From: Oscillospiraceae bacterium
Lineage (GTDB): Bacteria > Bacillota > Clostridia > Oscillospirales > Oscillospiraceae
Assembly: GCA_017408915.1 (NCBI GenBank)
Contig: JAFQTS010000088.1
Location: 1-35,597 of the forward strand
DNA: 35,597 nucleotides
Direction of reading: 5' to 3'
The position numbers and the translations under genes are program-made. Numbering within the stretch: the stretch's first letter is position 1; each line of letters begins with the position of its first letter. Under the pieces are notes generated by a model. The model made no database searches. It worked only from the letters and a program-made list of their open reading frames with translations, and was not told the origin of the DNA. Of this stretch, positions 23,140 through 31,072 are shown one piece after another.

Positions 23140-24688
23140 TGAAAATTTGATCGTCAAAGGTCTGCGCCGCTTGATCGACTGGTCTGCACTGGATATTGAA
23201 ATCGTAGGCGAGGCCATGGATGGCCATCAGGCAGAACAGCTGATCCTGCAGACCCATCCCGATCTGGTGATCTCCGATATCCGTATGCCCGGCCTTACGG
23301 GATTGGAGCTTTTATCCCGCCACAAAGGCGGGCCTCAAGCACCGAAATTCATCTTTGTCAGTGGTTACGAGGAATTCGAGTACGTCCGTCAAGCCCTCTC
23401 CGGCGGTGCGGTGGACTATCTTCTCAAGCCCGTGTCTGCCGAGGAACTGGAAAAAGCCGTGCGCAAAGCTCTCGGCTTAATGGCAGACAGCTCTACCGCC
23501 GCCCTTTTTCGCCACTCTCCCCTGCCCATTCAGGACTTTTTCACCCAGCTGACGGCAGATCACGCCTTCATCAGCACCGATCTCTACCAAAATTTCACCT
23601 CTCTGCTGGGCGGAAAGGATGCCCCGGTCTTTGCCGGCTTGTGTTTTGGTCTTACGCAGGATGCCGAGCAGCAGCTGGAGCAGCTGCCCTATGAGCGCAG
23701 GCTTTTGCAATCCTTTGTTGCCTTCAATACAGTGCGTGATGATCTGGAGCACAACGGCTATGGCTGCTTTTTGCGAAAAGAAGAAGGCCGCGCCTGTATG
23801 ATGGGCATTTTCTCCCCCGGAGAAGATCCCGACGCCCTGCTGCACGAGGCCATTGTACGCACAAGGGAAAAGACCGGTTATTCCCTGCGTGTAGGTGTAG
23901 GCCGCCTTTGCCGCAGTGCCGAGGATCTGATGCACACCTACGAGGATTCCTTGCGCGCCTTTGACCTGTATTATTACGACCAACGCGAGATCCTCCACTG
24001 GGACGGCACACCTCACCAAAGCCACCTCAGCAACGAGGACTTTGATGCCGCGGTAACTCAGGTCTTTGAGAGCATCGTGGCAAAAAGCGACACCGTGGAG
24101 CAGGATGTGGAGCGGGTGCTGGACATTATTGGCGACCTCCACTACAACAACCGCATGGCCACCTATAATCGCGTCATGGTCTTTACCGGTGATCTGTGCC
24201 AGCGGCTCTACGCCAACCGCCTGCTGCCCGGCAGCTTTTCCGAGCGACAGGATGCCCTGCAGCAGCATCTGCAGAGCAGCCGCACCTTCGGCGAACTGCG
24301 GCAGAAACTGCTGGAATACTATCGTGAGCTTCTGCCGGTTGTCTATGCCGCAGCCAGCCAGCGGGGTACAGCCGAGATCGTACGGGTACAAAAATATATT
24401 CAGGATCACTACGCCGAAGATATCTCCCTGAAAACGCTGGCAGAAGTAGCCTGCGTCAGCCCCCATTATTTCAGCGCTTATTTCAAGTCCGAAACGGGGC
24501 AGAATTACAAAGCCTATCTCACCCGCATCCGCATGGAGCAGGCGCTGCATCTGGTGCTGGACACCGATTTGAAAACCTATGAGATCGCCAAAGCCGTGGG
24601 CTATAACAATGTCCGCCGCTTTGTAGAGGCCTTCCGCACCGCCTACCAGCTCAGCCCTATGGACTACCGCAAGCTCCATAAAAAATGA
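23114..24688 (+). CDS. YesN-type response regulator with AraC DNA-binding domain
   Basis: 524 aa. N-terminal receiver domain with acidic D8/D9, phospho-acceptor D55 in ISDIRMPG, S83 and K105 in LLKPV. A long middle region of unclear fold follows. The C-terminal AraC domain (about 425-524) has both helix-turn-helix units (LKTLAEVACVSPHYFSAYFK and TYEIAKAVGYNNVRRFVEAF). The ATG at 23114 is chosen because GAGGAGG ends 6 bases before it; an ATG at 23108 would touch the ribosome binding site. It overlaps the kinase gene by 26 bases. Likely activates the divergent dehydrogenase/ABC operon (inference from position). Confidence 0.95.
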   Translation: MWKVLLADDENLIVKGLRRLIDWSALDIEIVGEAMDGHQAEQLILQTHPDLVISDIRMPGLTGLELLSRHKGGPQAPKFIFVSGYEEFEYVRQALSGGAVDYLLKPVSAEELEKAVRKALGLMADSSTAALFRHSPLPIQDFFTQLTADHAFISTDLYQNFTSLLGGKDAPVFAGLCFGLTQDAEQQLEQLPYERRLLQSFVAFNTVRDDLEHNGYGCFLRKEEGRACMMGIFSPGEDPDALLHEAIVRTREKTGYSLRVGVGRLCRSAEDLMHTYEDSLRAFDLYYYDQREILHWDGTPHQSHLSNEDFDAAVTQVFESIVAKSDTVEQDVERVLDIIGDLHYNNRMATYNRVMVFTGDLCQRLYANRLLPGSFSERQDALQQHLQSSRTFGELRQKLLEYYRELLPVVYAAASQRGTAEIVRVQKYIQDHYAEDISLKTLAEVACVSPHYFSAYFKSETGQNYKAYLTRIRMEQALHLVLDTDLKTYEIAKAVGYNNVRRFVEAFRTAYQLSPMDYRKLHKK

Positions 24689-24689
24689 A

Positions 24690-24724
24690 AAAAGAAGCCA
24701 CTCCTGTGGGAGTGGCTTCTTTTT
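24690..24724. terminator. Bidirectional terminator
   Basis: 12-bp stem (24693..24704 with 24709..24720), TGTG loop, A run before and T run after; serves the sensor operon and the converging DUF1847 gene. Confidence 0.9.
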
Positions 24725-24734
24725 CCTATCTTTC

Positions 24735-25376
24735 TTAGAACTGCTTTTCAAACAGACGCTGATAGTACATATTGGATGTATAAAGAGCCGCGGCGGGATT
24801 GTGTGCCAGCACGCGATCCTTGGCGACCACGTTGGTGCAAAGGGCGTTGGCGTGCTTAATAAACAAGCTGTCGTGTCCCACGCACAGACCCATAATGAGG
24901 TTCAGTTCCGTGCCGGCATCGTTCAAAAGCTCTGCCTGCAGCACGGGGTTGCACATATTGGCACCCACGGCGTCGCACTCGGAAGGAATACCGATCTCCG
25001 TCTTGAGGGTAGCGCCGCACTTGCACACCACGCCGTAGACCTCAAAACCGTTGAGGCGCAGGATCTTCGTCAGCGTGCGGGACTCCTCGATAAGGCCGAG
25101 ACAGGTGGCAATACCGATCTTCTTCACGCCCAGCTTGTGGGCAAACTGAATGACCTCCTCCACGCGGGTACGCTTGCCGTAACCCTCGTACTCCACCTGC
25201 GCCGCCGCCACGGCGATACGGTTGTCCTCCTCGCTCTTGAGGGCATCCATAGCGCGCTTATAGGTATCGGGATTCATGTTGGTGGTCAAACAGAACTCGG
25301 GATACTTGCTGTCCTGATAATGACAGTGATACACATGGCAGTCCACACAGGAAAGACAGGGCTTCTTCTCTTCCAT
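24735..25376 (-). CDS. DUF1847 cysteine-rich protein
   Basis: 213 aa. It matches the DUF1847 family as I know it: an N-terminal cluster of cysteines (C7, C10, C13, C18, C29) likely to bind metal, then a domain with KKIGIATCLGLIEESRTLTKIL, an invariant CKCGATLKTEIG segment and a CNPVLQAELLN motif, and near the C-terminus GLCVGHDSLFIKHA and TTxVAKDRVLAHNP-like motifs (here TNVVAKDRVLAHNP). The function of the family is unknown; the many conserved Cys and His point to metal or Fe-S binding. Single gene with its own promoter and terminator. Confidence 0.92.
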   Translation of the reverse strand: MEEKKPCLSCVDCHVYHCHYQDSKYPEFCLTTNMNPDTYKRAMDALKSEEDNRIAVAAAQVEYEGYGKRTRVEEVIQFAHKLGVKKIGIATCLGLIEESRTLTKILRLNGFEVYGVVCKCGATLKTEIGIPSECDAVGANMCNPVLQAELLNDAGTELNLIMGLCVGHDSLFIKHANALCTNVVAKDRVLAHNPAAALYTSNMYYQRLFEKQF

Positions 25377-25424
25377 TGTTACATTCCTCCATTATTTCGC
25401 GCAAAAGCGTGGTATTCTTCTTCG

Positions 25425-25453
25425 ATTGTAGTCCTTTCCCTCGGCAAAGTCAA
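25425..25453 (-). promoter_or_regulatory. DUF1847 gene promoter
   Basis: Minus strand: -35 TTGACT (25448..25453), 17-base spacer, -10 TACAAT (25425..25430). Confidence 0.8.
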
Positions 25454-25467
25454 CCGACCGAACGCGC

Positions 25468-25496
25468 AAAAGAGCCGCCCTGCGGGCGGCTCTTTT
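25468..25496 (-). terminator. Terminator of the SCIFF operon
   Basis: 13-bp stem (25468..25480 with 25484..25496) and a 3-base loop after the aldo/keto reductase gene; four T residues end the arm. It lies just upstream of the DUF1847 promoter. Confidence 0.8.
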
Positions 25497-25514
25497 CAAC
25501 CTTTCGCGCAATGT

Positions 25515-26627
25515 TTACTTGCCAAACTCCTGCACGACCTCTTTCAGCAATGCGCGGACTTCCAAATGCTGGGGGCACACGCCCTCGCAAGCGCCGCATT
25601 CGATGCAGTCCTGTGCGCTGACGCCGCTGCGCTTGCTCATCTCCTGATAGTAGCCTGCCAAGCCCATGTCGTTAAAGAGCTTCTTGCCGTTGAGGCACAT
25701 GAAATAGTCGGGGATCGACAGCTTCTGGGGACACACCGACACGCAGTAGCGGCAGCCTGTGCAGGGGATAGCGCCCATGTCACGGAACACGCCGCACACC
25801 TTCTCCACAGCAGAGAGCTCCGCTTCATTCAAAGGCTTACAATCCTGCATAAAGCTGAGGTTATCCTCCATCTGCGCCAAACTGCTCATACCCGAGAGCA
25901 CCATCATCACGCCCTCCTGCATGGCGGCGAAACGGATGGCGTAGCTGGCGTTGCTGCCGCTGCCCACCGCATCGAAAGCCTTCTGGGCTTCCTCGGGCAG
26001 GTTCATCAGTGCGCCGCCCTTCACGGGCTCCATGACGATGACGGGTTTCCCGTGCTTGCGGCACACCTCCAAGCACTTGCGGCCCTCCACCATGGGGTCA
26101 TCAAAGTCCACATAGTTAATTTGCAGCTGCACCACTTCCACCTGCGGGTACTCCGTCAAAATCTGATCCAGTACCGCCGCCTTATCGTGGAAAGAGATGC
26201 CCAAGTGCTTCACGCGTCCCTCGGCGATGAACTCCATGGCCGTCTCATAGGCGCGGCACTTCTTGTATTTTTCAAAGAACTCCGCATCCTGTGCGTGCAT
26301 GAAGTAGAAATCGAAATACTCCACGCCGCAGGCCTCCAACTGCTTTTCAAAGAGGGGGCGGATGTCCTCATTCTTCTCAAAGTGGAAGGTGGTCAGCTTA
26401 TCCGTCAGCACAAAGCTCTCACGGGGATAGCGAGAGGCCACGCACTCCCGCACCGCGATCTCACTCTTGCCGTCCAAGTAGCCGTGGGCCGTGTCAAAAT
26501 AGTTAAAGCCCGCCTCCATGAAGGCGTCCACCATCTTGCACATCTCAGCGTTGTCCACCTGTCCGTCCTTCATGGGCAGACGCATACAACCAAAGCCGAA
26601 ATTCTTCTTGATGTTCTCAAAACGCAT
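25515..26627 (-). CDS. Aldo/keto reductase with C-terminal 2x[4Fe-4S] ferredoxin domain
   Basis: 370 aa. N-terminal aldo/keto reductase barrel with the catalytic tetrad D45, Y50, K77 and H111. The C-terminal part has two four-Cys motifs: C289, C292, C295, C299 and C341, C344, C347, C351, each the CxxCxxCxxxCP form of a [4Fe-4S] cluster. This fusion is common in anaerobic Firmicutes; the electron partner and substrate are not known. AGGAGG is 7 bases before the ATG. Last gene of the SCIFF operon, 12 bases after the decarboxylase. Confidence 0.94.
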   Translation of the reverse strand: MRFENIKKNFGFGCMRLPMKDGQVDNAEMCKMVDAFMEAGFNYFDTAHGYLDGKSEIAVRECVASRYPRESFVLTDKLTTFHFEKNEDIRPLFEKQLEACGVEYFDFYFMHAQDAEFFEKYKKCRAYETAMEFIAEGRVKHLGISFHDKAAVLDQILTEYPQVEVVQLQINYVDFDDPMVEGRKCLEVCRKHGKPVIVMEPVKGGALMNLPEEAQKAFDAVGSGSNASYAIRFAAMQEGVMMVLSGMSSLAQMEDNLSFMQDCKPLNEAELSAVEKVCGVFRDMGAIPCTGCRYCVSVCPQKLSIPDYFMCLNGKKLFNDMGLAGYYQEMSKRSGVSAQDCIECGACEGVCPQHLEVRALLKEVVQEFGK

Positions 26628-26639
26628 GGTTGGTCCTCC

Positions 26640-27974
26640 TCACTGCGCCACCACGGCACAGGTCTTGATTCCATAGTAGGCAAAGCACGCCGCCGCCTCG
26701 CTGTCAATGCGCTCACCGCACACCACAATGGGCACAGCGGGCGGGCATCCCACTGAGGCCGCCGCCAACACGCGCCCAACGCTCTCCTCCACCGTTACCA
26801 TCTCACTGGGGGACAGCATGGCCTCCCGCACCGACATGACGGGGGTACAGGCATGAAACGCAGGGGGCAAGTCCTCGATTGCTACCTTTTGGGGGATAGC
26901 ACACAGCACTTCTTCCAAACGCTGCAAGCCGTCCTCTCCCAGTTCGGGGGTCAGCATCAGCACCACAAAGTCGCGGTCGGCGAACTCACAGACGATATTT
27001 TCCCGCAGCAGCACCGCCGTCAACGCCTCGCCCGTGTAGCCGTAGCCCTTCGCCGCAATGGTCACCTTCATGGGCTCATCCCCCTGTAAGGTGTACCCCT
27101 GCGCCGTCAAGCGCTCTTTCAATGCCCGCACCTTCTCGGCAAAGGCCGCCAATTTCTCGCCATAGCCATCTGCCAAGTACTGGTTGGCAGCGTCCAACGA
27201 CTCCATAATGAGATAAGAAGGGCTGGTAGAGCCAAAGAGCTGCAGCGCGTTTTTACACTGTGGCGCAAACTCCTCGGCTACGTGCAAATACGCGCCGCCC
27301 GTCAGCACAGGGAAAGTCTTGTGGGCGGAGTCGCAGCACATGTCCGCACCCAAATCCATGGGGTGACGGGAGGGCTGCAAAAACTTCAAATACGCCCCGT
27401 GGGCATTGTCCACCACCAGCAGCACGCCGTAGCGATGGCACACCGCAGCAATAGCCGCCACATCTGCCACATTCCCCAAATAGTCGGGGCTGGTCAAGTA
27501 GACCGCCGCGGGCTTCTCCGACATGGCGGACAGCTGCGCCTCCACATCCTCGGCACTCACCTTGCAGGAGAGATAGCTCTCCCCCTCTTTCGGCAGCAGC
27601 CACTTAACTTCCACATCCAGCAGCGCCACGGCGCTCAAGAAGGTCTTGTGGGCATTTCGCCCCGCCATAATGCGGGGTCGCTTTCCCTGCTTTTTGGCAT
27701 GGAGCGCCACCAAATAGAGCATGGCACGGATACACTGGGAGCTGCCCTCCGTGGAATAGAAGGTAGGCGCACCGAATAGGGCGCTTGCATTGTCCTCACT
27801 CTCGCGGATAATGCCCGCCGCCTCATAGAGGCTGTCCGCCCCGTCGATCTCCGTAATGTCCCACTGCTCTACGCCGAGAAACCCTGCGCCCTTATGGCCC
27901 GGCATATGTAACCGCAGCACATCGCTCTCCGCGTAGCGGCGGGCAAAATCACAAATAGGCGTGGTCATACTCAT
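26640..27974 (-). CDS. PLP-dependent Orn/Lys/Arg decarboxylase-like protein
   Basis: 444 aa, fold type I PLP enzyme of the short SpeA/YaaO type. N-terminal LHMPGHKG motif (about 22-29), pyridine-contact Asp in VVDNAHGAY (D189) and Schiff-base lysine K219 in DSAHKTFPVLTGGAYLH. The C-terminal domain is small. Members decarboxylate arginine, lysine or ornithine to polyamine precursors; the exact substrate is not set by the sequence. The start ATG (27974) overlaps the stop codon of scfB by 4 bases (ATGA), a clear translational coupling; a second ATG follows two codons later. Confidence 0.92.
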   Translation of the reverse strand: MSMTTPICDFARRYAESDVLRLHMPGHKGAGFLGVEQWDITEIDGADSLYEAAGIIRESEDNASALFGAPTFYSTEGSSQCIRAMLYLVALHAKKQGKRPRIMAGRNAHKTFLSAVALLDVEVKWLLPKEGESYLSCKVSAEDVEAQLSAMSEKPAAVYLTSPDYLGNVADVAAIAAVCHRYGVLLVVDNAHGAYLKFLQPSRHPMDLGADMCCDSAHKTFPVLTGGAYLHVAEEFAPQCKNALQLFGSTSPSYLIMESLDAANQYLADGYGEKLAAFAEKVRALKERLTAQGYTLQGDEPMKVTIAAKGYGYTGEALTAVLLRENIVCEFADRDFVVLMLTPELGEDGLQRLEEVLCAIPQKVAIEDLPPAFHACTPVMSVREAMLSPSEMVTVEESVGRVLAAASVGCPPAVPIVVCGERIDSEAAACFAYYGIKTCAVVAQ

Positions 27975-29350
27975 TCACCAAGGGCGCGGTGGATGGCCAC
28001 CATAATGGCGCACTCCATTCTCTTGCGGAACAGCTTGCAGCCGTATTCATACACGCCCGTCACGCTGCCCGTGGAGTGGTAGGCATTTGCCGCACAGCCG
28101 CCCGAGCAGTAAAGCCGTGCCCAGCAGTCGCGGCACTCGGGGTGGGCGTACACGTTGCAGGCGGCGAACTCACTCTGAATGGCCGTGTTGGTCACGCCGT
28201 CCCAAATGTTGCCCAGCAGGAACTTCTCGTCGCCCACGAACTGATGGCAGGGGTACAGATCACCCCAAGGAGTCACCGCCATGTACTCCGTGCCGCTGCC
28301 GCAGCCGGAAATGCGCTTATAGATGCAAGGGCCGCCCGTGAGATCGATCATATAGTGATAGAAAGTAAAGGGTTCCCCCGCCTTGTCACGCTCCAGCATC
28401 AGCTCCGCCAACTTCTCGTACTGCTCCATCACGATGGGCAGATCTTCCTCCGTCAGCTCCGAGGGGTCGCCGGGGGCGCACACCACAGGCTCCATACTCA
28501 GCTCCGTAAAGCCCAGATCCAGCATCTGCTGAATATCCTTTAAGAAATCGGGGTTGGCGTGGGTGAAGGTACCGCGCATATAGTAGTTCTTCCCCTCCCG
28601 GGCCTCTACCAGCTTCTGAAACTTGGGCACGATTCGATCCCAGCTGCCGTTGCCCGCATAGTCCACGCGGAAACGGTCGTGGATCTCCTTGCGCCCATCG
28701 AGGCTCAGCACCACGTTGCTGCACTCGCGGTTGGCAAAATCGATCACATCATCGTCGATCTGCAAGCCATTGGTGGTGAGGGTGAAGCGGAAATTCTTAT
28801 GTTTCTCCTTCTCAATGGAGCGGGCGTAGGCCACCAGATCCTTCACCACTTGGAAGTTCATCAGCGGCTCACCGCCGAAGAAGTCCACCTCCAAGTTGCG
28901 GCGGCTGCCCGAATTCTCCACAAGGAAATCCAGCGCGCGCTTACCCACCTCAAAGCTCATGACGGCACGCTCGCCGTGGTACTTGCCCTGACTTGCAAAG
29001 CAGTAAGAGCAGTTGAGGTTGCAGGTATGGGCCACATGGAGGCACAGTGCCTTCACCACCCCCGCCGTTTTTTCCCTCAGCTGCCCTGCCATAGGCTCGA
29101 AGGTATCGGGTGCAAACAGCTTCCCCGCCTCCTTCAAGGCAACCACTTGGGCATAGCACTCCTTAAGGTCAGCTTCCGTAATGTCCTCACGATTGCCGTA
29201 TTTTTCCTTCATGGCAGCGAGGATCTCTTCTTGCGTATGCTCTTCAAACAGACCGATGATGTCGTAGGCCACCTCGTCCACCACATGGACAGCGCCGGAA
29301 CACACATCCAGCACCACGTTGTAACCGCCCAGTTTATACTGATGAATCAT
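27971..29350 (-). CDS. scfB: Radical-SAM SPASM maturase of SCIFF peptide
   Basis: 459 aa. Installs thioether cross-link(s) in the SCIFF precursor peptide. The N-terminal part (about 1-90) is a PqqD-like peptide-recognition domain; the radical-SAM cluster motif is C110-x3-C114-x2-C117 (CNLNCSYC), followed by FFGGEPLMNF. The C-terminal SPASM region has many Cys for auxiliary Fe-S clusters (PCIYKRISGCGSG, GDLYPCHQF, CRDCWARLYCSGGC, YGCKLF). This pattern is diagnostic for the SCIFF maturase. ATG at 29350 with AAAGGAG 10 bases upstream. It lies 70 bases after scfA, behind a terminator-like attenuator. Confidence 0.97.
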   Translation of the reverse strand: MIHQYKLGGYNVVLDVCSGAVHVVDEVAYDIIGLFEEHTQEEILAAMKEKYGNREDITEADLKECYAQVVALKEAGKLFAPDTFEPMAGQLREKTAGVVKALCLHVAHTCNLNCSYCFASQGKYHGERAVMSFEVGKRALDFLVENSGSRRNLEVDFFGGEPLMNFQVVKDLVAYARSIEKEKHKNFRFTLTTNGLQIDDDVIDFANRECSNVVLSLDGRKEIHDRFRVDYAGNGSWDRIVPKFQKLVEAREGKNYYMRGTFTHANPDFLKDIQQMLDLGFTELSMEPVVCAPGDPSELTEEDLPIVMEQYEKLAELMLERDKAGEPFTFYHYMIDLTGGPCIYKRISGCGSGTEYMAVTPWGDLYPCHQFVGDEKFLLGNIWDGVTNTAIQSEFAACNVYAHPECRDCWARLYCSGGCAANAYHSTGSVTGVYEYGCKLFRKRMECAIMVAIHRALGE

Positions 29351-29380
29351 AGTATCGTATCTCCTTTGAGGTCGTATCAG

Positions 29381-29408
29381 AAAAAATGCCGCCTTAACGG
29401 CGGCATTT
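29381..29408 (-). terminator. Attenuator between scfA and scfB
   Basis: Read on the minus strand, a perfect 10-bp stem (29399..29408 with 29384..29393), 5-base loop and six T residues. It should stop most transcripts after the peptide gene, giving more precursor than maturase. Confidence 0.85.
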
Positions 29409-29420
29409 CGTTATGTGCAA

Positions 29421-29570
29421 TTACTTGCTCTGAGTGTTCTCGCACTGCTGATTGGCGATACCGCAGCTGGTCTTGCAAGCGGACTGGCAGGAAGTCTGGC
29501 ACTCGCCGCAGCCGCCGTTCTTCGCGCTCTCGCACAGATTGCGGGTCTCAATGGTCTTGATATGCTCCAT
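29421..29570 (-). CDS. scfA: SCIFF ribosomally made peptide precursor
   Basis: 49-aa precursor (six cysteines in forty-five residues family). It begins MEHIKTIETRNL and carries C13 plus the six-Cys core C21, C24, C28, C32, C36 and C43 (segment CQSACKTSC is typical). In the characterised Clostridium thermocellum homologue the thioether joins Cys32 to Thr37 (from memory); here residue 37 is Gly (codon GGT). ATG at 29570 has GGAGG 8 bases upstream; a longer frame to 29633 lacks one and covers the promoter. First gene of the operon with scfB. Confidence 0.95.
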   Translation of the reverse strand: MEHIKTIETRNLCESAKNGGCGECQTSCQSACKTSCGIANQQCENTQSK

Positions 29571-29601
29571 AACAGCAACCTCCACATAAAACTTCCCATA
29601 A

Positions 29602-29630
29602 ATGTTACCATATTCCCACGCCAAAGTCAA
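29602..29630 (-). promoter_or_regulatory. scfA promoter
   Basis: Minus strand: -35 TTGACT (29625..29630), 17-base spacer, -10 TAACAT (29602..29607). Confidence 0.75.
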
Positions 29631-29651
29631 CACGCAGGGAAATTTATTCGC

Positions 29652-29852
29652 TCATTTCTTATCCGTTCTGCCTAAAAGGTAGTCCGTAGAAGTCTTATAA
29701 AAATCTGCCAACTTAATTAAAACTGCCGTGGGAATATCATTTTCCCCCGTCTCATACTTGGAATACCCTGTCTGCGACATTCCCAGCATCTGTGCAATTT
29801 GCTTCTGGGTCATGTCGTGATCTTCCCGCAGGTCTCGTAAACGTCCATACAT
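29652..29852 (-). CDS. XRE-family transcriptional regulator (Cro/CI type)
   Basis: 66 aa, nearly all one helix-turn-helix domain: MTQKQIAQMLGMSQTGYSKYE forms the two recognition helices, followed by the usual ENDIPTAVLIKLADFYKTSTDYLLG tail. ATG at 29852 is preferred since GAGGTGA lies just upstream; an in-frame ATG at 29870 has no ribosome binding site. Divergent from the Cys-rich gene 29945..30202, and the region between holds two operator-like repeats. DNA here is visibly AT-richer than the surroundings, which fits acquisition with a small mobile or phage-derived unit. Confidence 0.9.
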   Translation of the reverse strand: MYGRLRDLREDHDMTQKQIAQMLGMSQTGYSKYETGENDIPTAVLIKLADFYKTSTDYLLGRTDKK

Positions 29853-29880
29853 ACTATCACCTCTATGCACAGTTTACATT

Positions 29881-29895
29881 AACCTAAAACAGATT
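29881..29895. promoter_or_regulatory. Second, imperfect operator copy
   Basis: AACCTA-AAA-CAGATT, a degenerate copy of the 15-base palindrome at 29906..29920, with its centre 25 bases away. It lies just before the -35 box of the Cys-rich gene and could also affect transcription of the regulator gene. Confidence 0.55.
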
Positions 29896-29896
29896 A

Positions 29897-29925
29897 TTGA
29901 CATATAACCTGAAACAGGTTAGAAT
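29897..29925 (+). promoter_or_regulatory. Promoter of the Cys-rich gene
   Basis: -35 TTGACA (29897..29902), 17-base spacer, -10 TAGAAT (29920..29925). The spacer is almost wholly an operator palindrome. Confidence 0.85.
29906..29920. promoter_or_regulatory. Palindromic operator within the promoter spacer
   Basis: Perfect 15-base palindrome AACCTG-AAA-CAGGTT, sharing its last base with the -10 box. Typical place and size for a Cro/CI-like repressor site; the XRE protein 29652..29852 is the likely binder (inference). Confidence 0.7.
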
Positions 29926-29944
29926 GTTCGTGAGGTGATAGGAC

Positions 29945-30202
29945 GTGAGCAAAGAAACTTGCCGTACCTGTATACATTACTATCAACATTACGCCCTCAA
30001 TGAGCGGCGATTCTTTCGCGTCTACTGCGGGCATTGTCCTTTTAAGAAATCAAAGAAAGTCACACCAGATACCAAGGCGTGCGAACACTACGAGTTTTCA
30101 CCCTCCGCCGAATCCACATTTGTCACGAAAGAATATCTCAGCAAAGCGCTCCTCACCTATATACTGCAATTAGACCTTCTTCCAGAAATAGAAGATTTTT
30201 GA
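29945..30202 (+). CDS. Cys-rich small protein of unknown function
   Basis: 85 aa, family not recognised. Cysteines are arranged C6-x2-C9, C28-x2-C31 and a further Cys near 46, with nearby His residues (CRTCIHYYQHY, YCGHCPF, CEHYEF), a likely zinc-binding fold. The C-terminus is acidic and helical. The start is GTG at 29945 with AGGTGATAGG just upstream. It is expressed from a strong promoter under apparent control of the divergent XRE protein, so it may be the main target of that repressor. Confidence 0.8.
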   Translation: MSKETCRTCIHYYQHYALNERRFFRVYCGHCPFKKSKKVTPDTKACEHYEFSPSAESTFVTKEYLSKALLTYILQLDLLPEIEDF

Positions 30203-30203
30203 C

Positions 30204-30243
30204 AAAAAAAGAACGGCACGCCCACGGCGTGTCGTTCTTTTTT
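30204..30243. terminator. Bidirectional terminator
   Basis: 12-bp GC-rich stem extended by A/T runs (30204..30222 with 30226..30243), 3-base loop; between the Cys-rich gene and the converging ECF operon. Confidence 0.92.
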
Positions 30244-30244
30244 C

Positions 30245-31072
30245 TCACATAAAGGGATTATAGTATCTGCTGCCGTTTAAGAACGTAATGAGCAGCGACA
30301 GTGCCATCAGCACCACGCACAGGATGATGCAGAGAATGTCCATCTTGGAAAACTTCTTCCCCGAATACCACGTTCTCTTCCCGCTCTTACCAAAGCCCCG
30401 CAGCTCCATAGCGTTGGAAATGGTCTCGATACGATCCATAGAGGACAAGATCAAGGGGATCAGAATGGTGCTTGCCGCCTTGAGGCGGTTCACCAAGCTG
30501 GCCTTCTTGCTCATCTCTGTACCGCGGGCCTGCTGGGCGAGGGAAATGTCGCGGTACTCACGCTGAATGTCGGGGATATACCGCAGCGCCAAGGCCACGG
30601 CATAGCTGATTTTATAGCTGACGCCCACGCGGTTCAAGGACGCGGCAAACTCCGAGGGGTTGGTGGTGCAGACGAACAGCAGCACGATGGGCACAGTGCA
30701 GGCGTTCTTCAAAATCACATTCAAGTGATAGAAAAGCTGCTCCGCCGTAATGACATAAGGGCCAATGAGCTTCAAAAGCACCGTCTCCGTGCCGTAAATA
30801 CTGGTGCCGTGATCGGGGCTGAAGAGGAAGATCAGCACATTGTTCAGCACAATGTACACCAGCATCAAGCCCACCACGAAGGAGATGTCCTTCACCTTCA
30901 GCTTGGCAATGCGAAACAGCAGCAATGAGGCCACCGTCATGGCAAGGAGCAGGGGCGTATAGAAACTGGTCATGGCCGCCAGCGTCCACAAAATGAGGCA
31001 AATCAGCTTACAAGCGCCCGTCAGACGATGGATAGGAGAGGGACGATCAATGTAGTTAAAGAGGTTGATCAT
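30245..31072 (-). CDS. ECF transporter transmembrane (T) component
   Basis: 275 aa, EcfT/CbiQ family. Five to six membrane helices and the two short Arg-containing coupling motifs, AQQARG near 193 and LRGFG near 230, which bind the ATPase. ATG at 31072 overlaps the stop codon of the ATPase gene (ATGA); a longer frame to 31138 lies within that gene and is rejected. Last gene of a three-gene importer operon: S component, ATPase, T component. Confidence 0.92.
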   Translation of the reverse strand: MINLFNYIDRPSPIHRLTGACKLICLILWTLAAMTSFYTPLLLAMTVASLLLFRIAKLKVKDISFVVGLMLVYIVLNNVLIFLFSPDHGTSIYGTETVLLKLIGPYVITAEQLFYHLNVILKNACTVPIVLLFVCTTNPSEFAASLNRVGVSYKISYAVALALRYIPDIQREYRDISLAQQARGTEMSKKASLVNRLKAASTILIPLILSSMDRIETISNAMELRGFGKSGKRTWYSGKKFSKMDILCIILCVVLMALSLLITFLNGSRYYNPFM

